Source: Phycisphaera sp. (GTDB taxonomy: Bacteria; Planctomycetota; Phycisphaerae; Phycisphaerales; Phycisphaeraceae). Taken from it: a stretch of DNA of 62,354 bases. Both the position numbers and the translations under genes were made by a program. The stretch covers positions 1 to 62,354 of the forward strand of contig WGMF01000003.1 in the NCBI GenBank assembly GCA_016125215.1, written 5' to 3'. The notes beneath the pieces are model-generated. The model worked only from the letters and a program-made list of their open reading frames with translations. It was not told the origin of the DNA and did not search any database. This document shows positions 52,255-61,081 of this stretch, in pieces. The stretch's first letter is position 1. Each line of letters opens with the position of its first letter.

Positions 52255-52692
52255 ATGTCCGCACATCACCCCACTTCCAGACCCGACACGCGACCGATTA
52301 CCGACGCCCAGTGGCAGGCGATGCTGCTCAAGCCCACCCCGGTGACCACCGCGGTGACGAACGAAAGGCGGGGTGAATCCCGGGCCCGGCACCACGGCAT
52401 CGCGCGGGTCTTCCTCGAACTCTCGGGCAAGGACGGGTCGCACGGGCGTTACCTCGTACGCTGCCGGGACATCAGTCCGACGGGTATCGGTTTTGTCCAC
52501 CACCAGGGCGCACAAGCGGGCACGCGCTGTGAGGTCCACCTGCTCACGCGCGGCGGACGGATCCTCCGCAGGCGAGCCACAGTGGCCTCGTGTAAACCAC
52601 AAAAGAACGGTTATTTCACGATCGGACTGCGACTGGACGGCCCGATCGTGCTACGCGGGGTCGCGCAGGACCAGTCGACTCAGTGCGCCTGA
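52255..52692 (+). CDS. PilZ-like domain protein
   Basis: 145 residues. RRGESRARHH (RxxxR) and DISPTGIGF (DxSxxG) form the PilZ c-di-GMP signature; the end HLLTRGGRILRRRATVASCK is the beta-barrel part. The N-terminal 40 residues are Pro/Thr-rich. Unlike the pair at 992-1679 it is alone. The preceding 240 bp hold a degenerate repeat arm (ttgccaag units) and no gene I can support. Third PilZ protein in the window. Confidence 0.75.
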   Translation: MSAHHPTSRPDTRPITDAQWQAMLLKPTPVTTAVTNERRGESRARHHGIARVFLELSGKDGSHGRYLVRCRDISPTGIGFVHHQGAQAGTRCEVHLLTRGGRILRRRATVASCKPQKNGYFTIGLRLDGPIVLRGVAQDQSTQCA

Positions 52693-52698
52693 GAGTGG

Positions 52699-53172
52699 TT
52701 ATTTCTTTCGGCTTCGGCGGGACCCCGGTTTTCTCCCGAGCGCCGAGACGATGTCGCGTTTGCCCATCTCCCGCATGGCGGCCCATTTCTGAAGCTGCGC
52801 ATTACGCGGTCGGCTCTTACCTTGTTCCCAGTGATAAATCGTCAGGGGCGAGACGCCGACAAGCTTGGCGTAATCGGCCGCGGAGATACCGAGTTTGGCA
52901 CGGTGCTTCTTGACCCAGTTCGGTGAGAAGCGCACCGAGGACGCGTCGCCATAGGCAGCATCGTTTGCGCCGGTGACGACGGCCCCGCCCTTGCGGACCG
53001 CTTTTTCGAGCGAAGCGACCTGACGCTGGAGCTTGGCCATCATCCGCTTGACCCCCGCGAGGTCCCGGCGGTGCTGCGAAACAAGCCTGCGCGGGGTCGA
53101 CATCTCCGCACGGACCACACGCTTGGACAACCGTTTGATCTCCTCCTTCAACGCGCCTGCAAAATTAGCCAT
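52699..53172 (-). CDS. XRE-type DNA-binding protein with N-terminal coiled coil
   Basis: 157 residues. The first 60 residues are basic with heptad-like leucines (VSQHRRDLAGVKRMMAKLQRQVASLEKAV), then a helix-turn-helix AADYAKLVGVSPLTIYHWEQGKSRPR about 95-120 and a basic tail GRKPGSRRSRKK. It would dimerise through the coiled coil and bind DNA. AAGGAA lies 7 nt before the ATG at 53172, a good ribosome site. Downstream of galK (118 bp). I recall similar planctomycete proteins but not the role. Confidence 0.78.
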   Translation of the reverse strand: MANFAGALKEEIKRLSKRVVRAEMSTPRRLVSQHRRDLAGVKRMMAKLQRQVASLEKAVRKGGAVVTGANDAAYGDASSVRFSPNWVKKHRAKLGISAADYAKLVGVSPLTIYHWEQGKSRPRNAQLQKWAAMREMGKRDIVSALGRKPGSRRSRKK

Positions 53173-53290
53173 GCCAATTCCTTTCGTGGGTTGATTTCGA
53201 GTAATTTGCTCGATTCACAATATCCAGACGCGCAAAAGTATGCAAACCGACGCGCTGGGCTGAAGCCAACTCAGCGAGTTGCCAAGTGGA

Positions 53291-54505
53291 TTATTTATGC
53301 AGGATGCGAGCGCCGGCGGCGGGCTGGGAGACGAAAATCGTCGGGGAAATGCCCGTTTTCTGGCGGTATTGGGTTTCCAGGATTGATGCGATCTTCTCCG
53401 CGCGATCACTTTGCACGATCGAGACCGTACACCCGCCGAAGCCCCCGCCGGTCATCCGAGAGCCATAGACCCCGCCCCCCTGACCGATGCCCAGCGCCAG
53501 TTCCACCATGATGTCCAGTTCATCACAACTGACCTCGAAGTCGTCACGCAGGGAGACGTGGCTGGCCACCATGAGCTGACCCATCGTGAACCAGTCCCGT
53601 TTTTCAATGGCCCCGACCGCTTCGAGTGTTCTTCGGTTTTCGGTGACAACGTGGCGTGCGCGTCGCTTGGCCAATGTAGAGAGTTTCGAGGCCACCGCGG
53701 CGCTTTCGAGTCGTTCGACCGTGGCATCGCGGAGTGCCGGGACCCCGATCACCCCGGCGGCTTCCTCGCACTGGGCACGGCGCTGGGCGTATTCTCCGCC
53801 GGTCAGTTCGTGCTTGACGTTGGTGTTGGCAATCAATACACAGACGCTCGGGTCGGCCATTCGCACGGCACGCGGCTCACGCGATCGGCAATCGATCAGC
53901 AGCGCGCAACCCACCCGGCCCAGCGAGCTGATGAACTGATCCATGATCCCACAGGGGACACCCGCAAAGCGGTGTTCGGCTTGTTGTGCCAATAACGCTT
54001 TATCGGTCGGGTCGATGGCGTGGTCGGTCAGGGCTTCGAGCAGTGTGGCGGTGGCGCATTCCAGAGCGGCGCTGGAAGAAAGTCCCCCGCCCAGCGGCAC
54101 GGTTGAGTCGATAACCATGTCCACGCCTTCGTCGAGGCCCGGCAGCGTTCCGGGCAACACGCCGTCGCGGTTTTTCCAGCCGGCAAACACGCCCTTGACA
54201 TAGTTGGCCCACGTCGGCTTGCCGGGGACGAGGTGGTCGGTCACGTCCCACTCGGCGGTGTCGGGCATCCCCGTGCTGGAGAGCGTGCAACGCGATGAGC
54301 CGGAGGGCGCTGCGGCGATCATCGTCTGGCGCTCGATGGCCATGGGCAGGACGAAGCCGTCGTTGTAGTCGGTGTGTTCCCCGATGAGATTGACACGGCC
54401 GGGCGCGACGGTGGTGACCGTGGGGGCCTTACCGAATTTCTCTTTGAAGAAGGTGTGCAGTCGCGTGCGCTGGGCGTCGATGGTTTCGTTGGGTGAGATA
54501 CTCAT
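53291..54505 (-). CDS. galK: Galactokinase
   Basis: 404 residues from the ATG at 54505. It phosphorylates galactose. APGRVNLIGEHTDYNDGFVLPMAIE, VPLGGGLSSSAALECATATLLE, GVPCGIMDQFISSLG (catalytic Asp) and RMTGGGFGGCTVSIV are the GHMP/galactokinase motifs. The start overlaps the stop of the upstream flippase-like gene (ATGA), so the two are coupled. Other gal genes are not close; with the upstream gene the locus may serve a glycan or lipid-linked sugar. Confidence 0.95.
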   Translation of the reverse strand: MSISPNETIDAQRTRLHTFFKEKFGKAPTVTTVAPGRVNLIGEHTDYNDGFVLPMAIERQTMIAAAPSGSSRCTLSSTGMPDTAEWDVTDHLVPGKPTWANYVKGVFAGWKNRDGVLPGTLPGLDEGVDMVIDSTVPLGGGLSSSAALECATATLLEALTDHAIDPTDKALLAQQAEHRFAGVPCGIMDQFISSLGRVGCALLIDCRSREPRAVRMADPSVCVLIANTNVKHELTGGEYAQRRAQCEEAAGVIGVPALRDATVERLESAAVASKLSTLAKRRARHVVTENRRTLEAVGAIEKRDWFTMGQLMVASHVSLRDDFEVSCDELDIMVELALGIGQGGGVYGSRMTGGGFGGCTVSIVQSDRAEKIASILETQYRQKTGISPTIFVSQPAAGARILHK

Positions 54506-55353
54506 GCGGCATAATGTAGCGACTTGATGGACCCGATTCCCGCCAGGGTCATCACGATGGCTTCGAGGCCGCGGTCGAGCGATGCGCCCAGTCCGGCAAT
54601 AGCCAGGCTCCCGGGGGCCAGAAGCTCGGACAGGCCTGCGATGGTCCACTCGCGCAAGCCCAGGCCGTTGGGTGTGAGTCCGACGGCGGCTACGAGTGAA
54701 CCGGCGGCGGCGCAGGCCAGCGCGGTCGAGGGGGACAGGGGTTGACCGACGACGGACGTGGCGGCCCAGAGCCTGAGCGCGGTGGCCAGCACGTCGATGG
54801 ATTTCAAAGGCAGCCAGGACCAGGCGTGCCAGACCGGTCTGCGAAAGATCACACGGGCAACCGGGGCGGTGACCCACATCAGGACCAACACCCCCAAGAC
54901 CGAGACGGAGTATGTGTAGGCGGGGATCGTCGTACTAACCACGACAAGAATGGCAACCAGCAAACCGAGCACGAGAACAATTGCCAGGATGAACAGGGAC
55001 TGCTTGACGGGCAGGTTGTGACGGGCTTTGAGGTAGGCGGCCCGACCGACCAGGCCCGGGCGCAGGGGCAGGTAGTTCAACAGGCCGCTCGCGGCAATGA
55101 GCTGGACCATCCGGATGACTGAGACCGGCGGGCTTGCGTCGAAAGATTTTGTCACCACCCAGAAGAGCAGGCCACTGGCGATCAGGTTGCCCAGGACACC
55201 TGCACCGATAACAAGCAGCAAAGACGGTGAAGCGTTGAGAAGGCTCTCACGGTCGACCCGGCCCCATGCGTTGTAGATCGCCGCGCCGAGCAGGAGCAGG
55301 CCCAGCCCGAATCCCGCAGCTTTGATTGCCGGGTGGCGGAAAAACGTTGTCAT
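54502..55353 (-). CDS. Flippase-like (lysylphosphatidylglycerol synthase TM family) protein
   Basis: 283 residues from the ATG at 55353. Seven or eight membrane helices: LGLLLLGAAIYNAW, LLLVIGAGVLGNLIASGLLF, and the conserved LNYLPLRPGLVGRAAYLK and LTPNGLGLREWTIAGL segments, which are the signatures of the UPF0104/AglD family. The family includes flippases and the MprF synthase membrane part. Its 3' end overlaps galK by 4 bp. A glycolipid-related role is inference. Confidence 0.85.
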   Translation of the reverse strand: MTTFFRHPAIKAAGFGLGLLLLGAAIYNAWGRVDRESLLNASPSLLLVIGAGVLGNLIASGLLFWVVTKSFDASPPVSVIRMVQLIAASGLLNYLPLRPGLVGRAAYLKARHNLPVKQSLFILAIVLVLGLLVAILVVVSTTIPAYTYSVSVLGVLVLMWVTAPVARVIFRRPVWHAWSWLPLKSIDVLATALRLWAATSVVGQPLSPSTALACAAAGSLVAAVGLTPNGLGLREWTIAGLSELLAPGSLAIAGLGASLDRGLEAIVMTLAGIGSIKSLHYAA

Positions 55354-55588
55354 GGCGTGAGATGGGTAAATGGGAGTTTCCTCGGAGGCCCCGATGGGAT
55401 AAAATAGAAACACAGGGATGTGTCATGCTCATGTGCCCAGGCCCGACAGTCAAGCTGTGAATCTCCGACCCATTTCCTGTCCGGACGGCCGGGTGTGTTG
55501 GCCATGACGCGAGCGAACTTCGGAGGCTGAGAACAGGAGTTGCCCGTTCCCCTTCGATAGTCGGCATTTCTCGATAAAGGATGACGCC

Positions 55589-56638
55589 ATGTCTGAAAAC
55601 ACCCCAAGCACTCAAGCGGACGCCACTTCCAACAAGTCGAAAAAACTCTTACGGACGCCGCGCAGCCAGGTGATGTTTGCATTCGTGTTGTTCATCGTGG
55701 CGGGGGCGCTGGCGCTTAGCGTTCAATACGGGTACGCGTCCTACGACATCCCGCCGTTGACCTCCGCGGTGGTGGTGTTCCTCTCGGGCCTGATCGGGCT
55801 TGTGGGGTTGGCGTTCTTCCTGTTGGGGATTGTGCGCTGGGCGGTCTTCGGGTTCGACTCGCTCGAATCTCCAGCCGAGGTCAACCGGGACGGCGAGGTC
55901 ATCGCCCTGCTCGATTCGATCAACGACAGGCTGTTGATCTCCGACACCGCCAAGCGGATCGCCTACCGTGAACAGGACCGCGAAACCCTGCGTCGGGCGA
56001 TCCGTGAAGACATCTCCAAGGGCGACTTCGAGGCGGCGCTGGTTCTGGTCTCCGAGATGAGCCAGGCGTATGGCTATCGGCGTGAGGCCGAGCAGTTCCG
56101 TGATGAGATCATCACCGCGCGCGACAAGGAGATCGACCAGCAGGTCTCCGAAGCGATCGCGGCCCTCGACCGGGTCCTGACAACCTACGACTGGGACCGG
56201 GCCCTGCGCGAGGCGGGTAAAATTCAGAGGCTGTTCCCCGATTCACCCCGTGTGAAGATGCTCGACAAGCGCGTGCGCGATGCGCGTGACCAGCACAAGC
56301 GTGAGCTTGAGCGTGAGTTCTTCAACGCGGCGCAGAAGGACGACATCGAACAGGCGATGCGTCTGCTCAAAGAACTAGACCGATACCTCACCGAACAGGA
56401 AGCCGAGCCGTTCCGTGAGACGGCACGCGGCGTGATCGGGAAGAAACGACAGAACCTCGGCGTGCAGTTCAAGATGGCTGTCCACGATCACGAATGGACG
56501 CAGGCGGTCGTGGTGGGCGAGCAGATCATCCGAGAGTTCCCCAACACCAAGATGGCCGACGAAGTGCGTTCGATGCTCGATCTGTTGCGTGAACGCAGCG
56601 CCGGGGAACAAGCCGCCCGTCCACGCGAGATGGCTTGA
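55589..56638 (+). CDS. Membrane protein with charged helical C-terminal domain
   Basis: 349 residues. Two membrane helices (VMFAFVLFIVAGALALSV and VVFLSGLIGLVGLAFFLLGIVRW) precede a long charged region rich in Arg, Glu and Asp (about 110-340), with the motif FPDSPRVKMLDKRVRDARDQ and a tetratricopeptide-like repeat feel (LVSEMSQAYGY, EQAMRLLKELDRYL). It is on the opposite strand to the flippase gene. AAGGATG lies 6 nt upstream of the ATG. Not recognised as a named family; probably a planctomycete-specific protein. Confidence 0.72.
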   Translation: MSENTPSTQADATSNKSKKLLRTPRSQVMFAFVLFIVAGALALSVQYGYASYDIPPLTSAVVVFLSGLIGLVGLAFFLLGIVRWAVFGFDSLESPAEVNRDGEVIALLDSINDRLLISDTAKRIAYREQDRETLRRAIREDISKGDFEAALVLVSEMSQAYGYRREAEQFRDEIITARDKEIDQQVSEAIAALDRVLTTYDWDRALREAGKIQRLFPDSPRVKMLDKRVRDARDQHKRELEREFFNAAQKDDIEQAMRLLKELDRYLTEQEAEPFRETARGVIGKKRQNLGVQFKMAVHDHEWTQAVVVGEQIIREFPNTKMADEVRSMLDLLRERSAGEQAARPREMA

Positions 56639-56903
56639 GTGGACGTGGAAGCCCGCTCAATCCTTGCCTATTTTGCCCAATTTAACATTGTGTATGTTTT
56701 TACGTTAATCCTTTGATAACAACGCGCTAATTTTATTGTTGGGTCTTGCCTGAGGCGAATCACGGGGATATCTTAAGAACCGCAGAATGCAATGGGGCGG
56801 TGGGGTCGAAAGCCCTTTCTCGGATGTAGCACCAACGATCTGAGATCAGTCGTCTCTCGTAGTCCATCTCTCGAAGACCCGTGGCCAAATGTGGTGGGCT
56901 ACA

Positions 56904-56968
56904 CCGGGTAACTTACATTTTGTAAGTTCTTCACTCTAAGGTTGCCTGAACAGGAAACCTTACCCCGG
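56904..56968 (+). ncRNA. Candidate three-way-junction RNA element before isocitrate dehydrogenase
   Basis: CCGGGT (56904-56909) can pair with ACCCCGG (56962-56968, one bulged C). Inside are AACTTACA-TTT-TGTAAGTT (56910-56928) and a longer hairpin AAGGTT-g-CCTG-AA-CAGG-a-AACCTT (56938-56961). The single 9-nt link is cttcactct. It resembles a small regulatory element; no known riboswitch core is recognised. A further hairpin CGCCTCG/CGAGGCG is at 56992-57010. 56640-56903 shows no gene. Confidence 0.45.
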
Positions 56969-57017
56969 CAAGGTGGCGGGCTTGATCGTAACGCCTCGTG
57001 CGCCGAGGCGCGGTCGG

Positions 57018-57023
57018 TATACT
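57018..57023 (+). promoter_or_regulatory. -10 hexamer TATACT, leaderless pattern
   Basis: TATACT ends 7 nt before the ATG at 57031; if used, the structured element at 56904 would be upstream of transcription and not in the mRNA. Confidence 0.5.
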
Positions 57024-57030
57024 CCCCTGC

Positions 57031-58056
57031 ATGAATCAGCACACAGTCGTATTGATCCCCGGCGACGGCATCGGTCCCGAGGTGGCCGACGCGGTCCGGT
57101 TTGTCTTTGATAAAGCCCACGCCCCGGTGGTCTGGGAAGAGCACCTTGCCGGTCTGAGCGCCCTCGACAAAGGGCTTGACCTTCTGCCCGAAGAAACTCT
57201 CGAAGCGATCCACCGCCACAAGATCGCGCTCAAGGGTCCGTGTACGACGCCGGTCGGCAAGGGGTTCTCATCGATCAACGTGGCCCTGCGTAAAAAACTC
57301 AACCTCTACGCCGCGGTCCGGCCGGTGCGGTCGTTGCCGGGGGTCAAGACGCGTTACGACGATGTCGACCTTGTCATCGTGCGTGAGAACACAGAGGGTC
57401 TCTACTCCGGAGTTGAAAACGAGGTGCTCCCGGGGGTGGTGATGAGCATGAAGGTCGCCTCCGAGACGGCCTGCCTGCGCATTGCCCACTACGCCTTCCG
57501 TTACGCGACGCAGCGCCGCCGAAAGAAGGTCACGCTCTTCCACAAGGCCAACATCATGAAACTCACCGACGGCATGATGCTGCGCTGTGCCGAGAAAATC
57601 CACACCGAAGAGTACCCCAACATCGAATACGAACCGCTCATCATCGACGCGGGCTGCATGAAGCTGGTGCAGGACCCCTCACGGTTCGACGTGCTGCTCA
57701 TGGAGAACCTGTACGGCGACGTGGTGAGCGACCTGGCGGCGGGTTTGGTGGGCGGTCTGGGTGTCGTGCCGGGGGCGAACATCGGTGACGAGGGCGCGGT
57801 CTTCGAGGCGGTCCACGGATCGGCCCCGGACATCGCGGGCAAAGGCATTGCCAACCCCCTGGCGCTGGTGATGAGCGCGGTGATGATGCTCAATCACCTC
57901 GGCCAGACCCGGCACGACGATGCGTGCAAAAAATCGGCTGTCCGCATCCGTGACGCCTATAACAAGACGTTAGCTGACGGCTGTGGGACGCGCGACCTCG
58001 GCGGGCAGTTGAATACCCAATCTTTTGCGCAGGCCGTGGCTGATCGATTGTCGTGA
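57031..58056 (+). CDS. NAD-type isocitrate/isopropylmalate dehydrogenase family
   Basis: 341 residues from the ATG at 57031. The family oxidises isocitrate (or isopropylmalate); the short single-domain form and ENTEGLYSGVEN, the residue set of NAD-linked isocitrate dehydrogenases, favour isocitrate. LIPGDGIGPEVADAV (N-terminal), KKVTLFHKANIMKLTDG (Lys), ENLYGDVVSDLAAGLVGGLGVVPGANIG (Asp metal ligands) and EAVHGSAPDIAGKGIANP are conserved. It should supply 2-oxoglutarate, the GltD/GltB substrate. A TATACT box precedes the ATG. It converges on the 58072 gene with 15 bp between stops. Confidence 0.9.
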   Translation: MNQHTVVLIPGDGIGPEVADAVRFVFDKAHAPVVWEEHLAGLSALDKGLDLLPEETLEAIHRHKIALKGPCTTPVGKGFSSINVALRKKLNLYAAVRPVRSLPGVKTRYDDVDLVIVRENTEGLYSGVENEVLPGVVMSMKVASETACLRIAHYAFRYATQRRRKKVTLFHKANIMKLTDGMMLRCAEKIHTEEYPNIEYEPLIIDAGCMKLVQDPSRFDVLLMENLYGDVVSDLAAGLVGGLGVVPGANIGDEGAVFEAVHGSAPDIAGKGIANPLALVMSAVMMLNHLGQTRHDDACKKSAVRIRDAYNKTLADGCGTRDLGGQLNTQSFAQAVADRLS

Positions 58057-58071
58057 GGCCTGCCGCCGGTC

Positions 58072-58695
58072 TTATCGCTTGGGGAAGCAGGGCGTGGGCA
58101 ATTGCGCGTCACCGCATGCCCTTTGCGTGCCGTCCATAATCATCATCGCCGGCTCACTGTTGCCGGGGAACCATTTGTCGCCAGCGAGTGTGCCCTTGGT
58201 ATCGATGGCCAGCGGGAGCATGGTGCGGACCAGCATCCCCGTGTTGTAAAAATCTTCCATCATGGGGTCGTACATGGCGGGGTCGTTGTATTTCTCGGGG
58301 TGGTCGCGCATGTCTTCGAGTTTGGCCTTGGCGTCGGGGGTGTAGGCTTCGAGCCAGCCGATGTAGACCTTCTTGGCGGCCAACTGTTCAGGCGTCATGC
58401 CCACCAGGCTCGACGGACATTCGCCACAGGCAAACAGGTACGCCCGGACGCCCGGCGGCATGCCCTCCGGCGTGTTGGGTGATCCGGTGTCGATCGGCGG
58501 GAACTGGTCGCTCTTGGCGGTGATGACCTTGCCGCTGCTGAGGTCGAAGTAATACACGTCCACCACGCGAGGCCCGCCACGCCGACCCGAACTCTGCAAG
58601 ATGATCGCCCCCAGCGAAACGCACAACAGCCCCACCGCAACAATCGTCACCATCGCGGAATTCTTGTTGAGCCATTCGCGGAGTTGATTAAACAT
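58072..58695 (-). CDS. Membrane-anchored hypothetical protein
   Basis: 207 residues. The N-terminus WLNKNSAMVTIVAVGLLCVSLGAIIL is a single signal-anchor helix; the rest lies outside. It has YYFDLSSGKVITAKSDQFPPID, then FACGECP with two Cys, and later YDPMMEDFYNTGMLVRT. I recall proteins of this form with such FDL-GK-F segments in planctomycete genomes, without function. No ribosome site is obvious. It is convergent with the dehydrogenase. Confidence 0.65.
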   Translation of the reverse strand: MFNQLREWLNKNSAMVTIVAVGLLCVSLGAIILQSSGRRGGPRVVDVYYFDLSSGKVITAKSDQFPPIDTGSPNTPEGMPPGVRAYLFACGECPSSLVGMTPEQLAAKKVYIGWLEAYTPDAKAKLEDMRDHPEKYNDPAMYDPMMEDFYNTGMLVRTMLPLAIDTKGTLAGDKWFPGNSEPAMMIMDGTQRACGDAQLPTPCFPKR

Positions 58696-58792
58696 ACGCA
58701 GCCCTTTCGGATAGGCGTCTTAAGCGTGTCATGATGTGATCGGTCAAGACATGGACCTCTGACGCATTCGGTAGAACGGAAGTGGATTAACA

Positions 58793-58814
58793 AAAAAATA
58801 GCACCCCGCGGGGT
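58793..58814 (-). terminator. Terminator-like hairpin downstream of sppA
   Basis: ACCCCGCGGGGT is palindromic (58803-58814) and is followed on the minus strand by TGCTA then seven T. It is 51 bp beyond the sppA stop. Confidence 0.6.
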
Positions 58815-58864
58815 CTTCCGCAAGTTCTTTTTGGTCTTTATGTCCTATCCACTGGTGTGCAGCG

Positions 58865-59989
58865 TCAGAAGCCCACCGTGTAGCGGTATTCGAGTCGTGG
58901 GGTTTGTAATTCGCTGACCCATCGCTGGATCGATTGGCTGTCGATCGCGGCCGCCGGTGCGCTGTGCCAGCCGATCAGGTTGAGCAGCGAAATCGGCTGA
59001 GCCTGCCCGATCACCGACACCTGCGGCGAGACCGTGGACCCGATCTTGGCAAGCTGTTTGGCTTCATTGATCGCGTCTTCTAGGTAGCCCTCACCATCGA
59101 TGAGCTTGTTGGTTATCGCCTGCTCCGTGGTGAAGACCGAGCCATCGGCAAGTTGCTTGACCTCGTCATCAGTCAGGTGGCCAGCCCGTCCCTCCGCGAC
59201 GACGCTGACGAATCGGGCGTAAGCATGGTTGAGCATGGCCTTCACCTCGGCGCGGTCGTTGTCGTCCCACTTGCGCAGCACGTTGTTGGCCACGTCTTTC
59301 TTGGGGCTGCCGTCGGCCACGAGCACCTCGGGTGTCACGCCGACTTTATCGAGCAGGCCCTGGAACGTCATGATCGGCGCCATCACACCGATGCTGCCCG
59401 TCACGCCCGTCGGCTCGGCGATGATCTTGTCGGAACAGGACGAGATGTAATACCCGCCCGACGCCGCCATCGAGCCGAAGCTTGCGACGATCGGGACGCC
59501 GGTCTCTTTTCTGAAGGTCTTGAGTTCGTGCCAGATGCGGTCGGAGGCCGAGACCGTGCCGCCGCCCGAATCCACACGCAATACGATGGCCTTGGGCAGG
59601 TCCTCGCGCAGCGCCTTGAGCGCCTTGCGGACAAAGCGAGCCGAATCGTCGTCGATCAGGCCCGACACCGGCAGCACCACGATGCGCTGCGTCTTGTCGC
59701 CTTTTTCGTAGACACTCTCGTGGATGTCACCCGAGACCATCGCGGCAAAGTAAGCGCCAAGATAGATGTTGGCCACGAGCGATGCGATGAGCAGTGATGA
59801 AATCAAACCGGTCATCACACGCGATGCGATCCCTCCACGCCTGGCAGGCTGCGGCGGCGGGTACATCGGCATGTACGCAGGCGGAGGGGGCGGGGGCGGC
59901 GTCATCCCACGGGGGTCCACCGGGCCTCGCGATGAACGACCGGGTTCGGCGGGGTTGCGTGAGGGGTCTTCGTGGGGTGTCTGGTCCAT
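58865..59989 (-). CDS. sppA: Signal peptide peptidase SppA (S49, short form)
   Basis: 374 residues. The N-terminal 55 residues are Pro-rich, followed by one membrane helix (VMTGLISSLLIASLVANIYLGAYF) and an outside S49 domain. VLPVSGLIDDDS, VLRVDSGGGTVSASD, IVASFGSMAASGGYYISSCSD (nucleophile Ser in ASGGYY) and VADGSPKKDVANN (Lys of the dyad) are present. The length fits the single-domain SppA of Bacillus rather than the doubled E. coli enzyme. It degrades leftover signal peptides in the membrane. Confidence 0.93.
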   Translation of the reverse strand: MDQTPHEDPSRNPAEPGRSSRGPVDPRGMTPPPPPPPAYMPMYPPPQPARRGGIASRVMTGLISSLLIASLVANIYLGAYFAAMVSGDIHESVYEKGDKTQRIVVLPVSGLIDDDSARFVRKALKALREDLPKAIVLRVDSGGGTVSASDRIWHELKTFRKETGVPIVASFGSMAASGGYYISSCSDKIIAEPTGVTGSIGVMAPIMTFQGLLDKVGVTPEVLVADGSPKKDVANNVLRKWDDNDRAEVKAMLNHAYARFVSVVAEGRAGHLTDDEVKQLADGSVFTTEQAITNKLIDGEGYLEDAINEAKQLAKIGSTVSPQVSVIGQAQPISLLNLIGWHSAPAAAIDSQSIQRWVSELQTPRLEYRYTVGF

Positions 59990-60151
59990 GATGGGGTCCT
60001 GTTTGTGGGGTGTGTGATGATTTATGTTATGCCCGAGCGTTCTCGGGGCCGACGGGGTTCGTATGCCTTATGACTAGCTGCTATCATCGGTCAGATCGAC
60101 CCGTGATCCCCGATAACTCAATTCCTTTTTATTCTACGACGGAACCCCGCT

Positions 60152-61060
60152 ATGAAGTTCGGTATTCTCATCTCAATCGCGCTGGTCCTCGTCATCGGCG
60201 TGGCTGGCTTTCTGACCTACCGTGGCACACCGACGCCCCCGACCGCGGCTTCCATGCCCGCGGCGCTCAAGGCTCAAACGCTTCCGGACAGCCTGCCCAG
60301 GATCAACCCGCAAGCCGGTTCGGGTCAGGGTCAAGCCGTCAAGCTCTACCTCGATGCCTTCAAGTTGTACAACGACAACAGCTCGAAACTCACCAATACC
60401 CCGATGCCCCCGGCCCTGGCCGACCCGATAGCACAGAAGATGATCCAGGCAGCCAAAGCCCCCGAACCCGAGTTCGGGTTCCTTGATTCGCATTGGCCGA
60501 TGGTCCCGGGCGGTGAAGCCGACATCGGGGATGCTCTGGCGCTGGCGGCGCAGGTGGTTCAGTTGCGCGCGGGCGACCTTGTCGAGGCGGGTGACAAAAC
60601 CAAAGCGGCGGACTACCTCCGCGCCACGTGGACGCTCGGTGAACGCGCCCTGCGACTCAACACGCGCCTGGACCCGCGCGTGCAGGGTATGCAGATCATG
60701 ATGGCGTCCGGCTCGGCGCTCTTCGAGGCCGACCCTTCGATGCAGGACAAACTCAACGAATGGGTCACGGCCCTCAACGGCATCGAGCGGACCTGGTCAG
60801 CCAAGATCGCCGCGGTCCGATCCACGAGGCCCAACGTGAGCGACCTGATCAACATCGCCGAGCACGACGAAGACAAGACCTTCCGTCTCGACGCCACGCT
60901 CTACATGGGTCGGGTCAAGTTCAACCCCGGCAGCCGCGGCAACATGCGCGTGCTCAACAACGCCATCGACCGGGCCTGCACGAGCGACGACCCGCAGATC
61001 GCCGACGCCGGCCGGTGGGCCAAGGCCCTCACCGTCGAGGAATACCGCAAACTCCGGTGA
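60152..61060 (+). CDS. Exported hypothetical protein
   Basis: 302 residues. An N-terminal helix ISIALVLVIGVAGFLTY acts as signal anchor, followed by an alpha-helical exported part (LKAQTLPDSLPRINPQ; KLYLDAFKLYND; EADIGDALALAAQVVQLRAGDLVEAGDKTKAADYLRATWTLGERALRL) that reads like tetratricopeptide-type helices. Not recognised as a family. It is 21 bp before the M48 gene, so co-transcription is likely. Promoter not obvious; a TATCAT lies about 70 bp upstream. Confidence 0.7.
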   Translation: MKFGILISIALVLVIGVAGFLTYRGTPTPPTAASMPAALKAQTLPDSLPRINPQAGSGQGQAVKLYLDAFKLYNDNSSKLTNTPMPPALADPIAQKMIQAAKAPEPEFGFLDSHWPMVPGGEADIGDALALAAQVVQLRAGDLVEAGDKTKAADYLRATWTLGERALRLNTRLDPRVQGMQIMMASGSALFEADPSMQDKLNEWVTALNGIERTWSAKIAAVRSTRPNVSDLINIAEHDEDKTFRLDATLYMGRVKFNPGSRGNMRVLNNAIDRACTSDDPQIADAGRWAKALTVEEYRKLR

Positions 61061-61081
61061 CGCCCCGCCCGGACCACGCCG

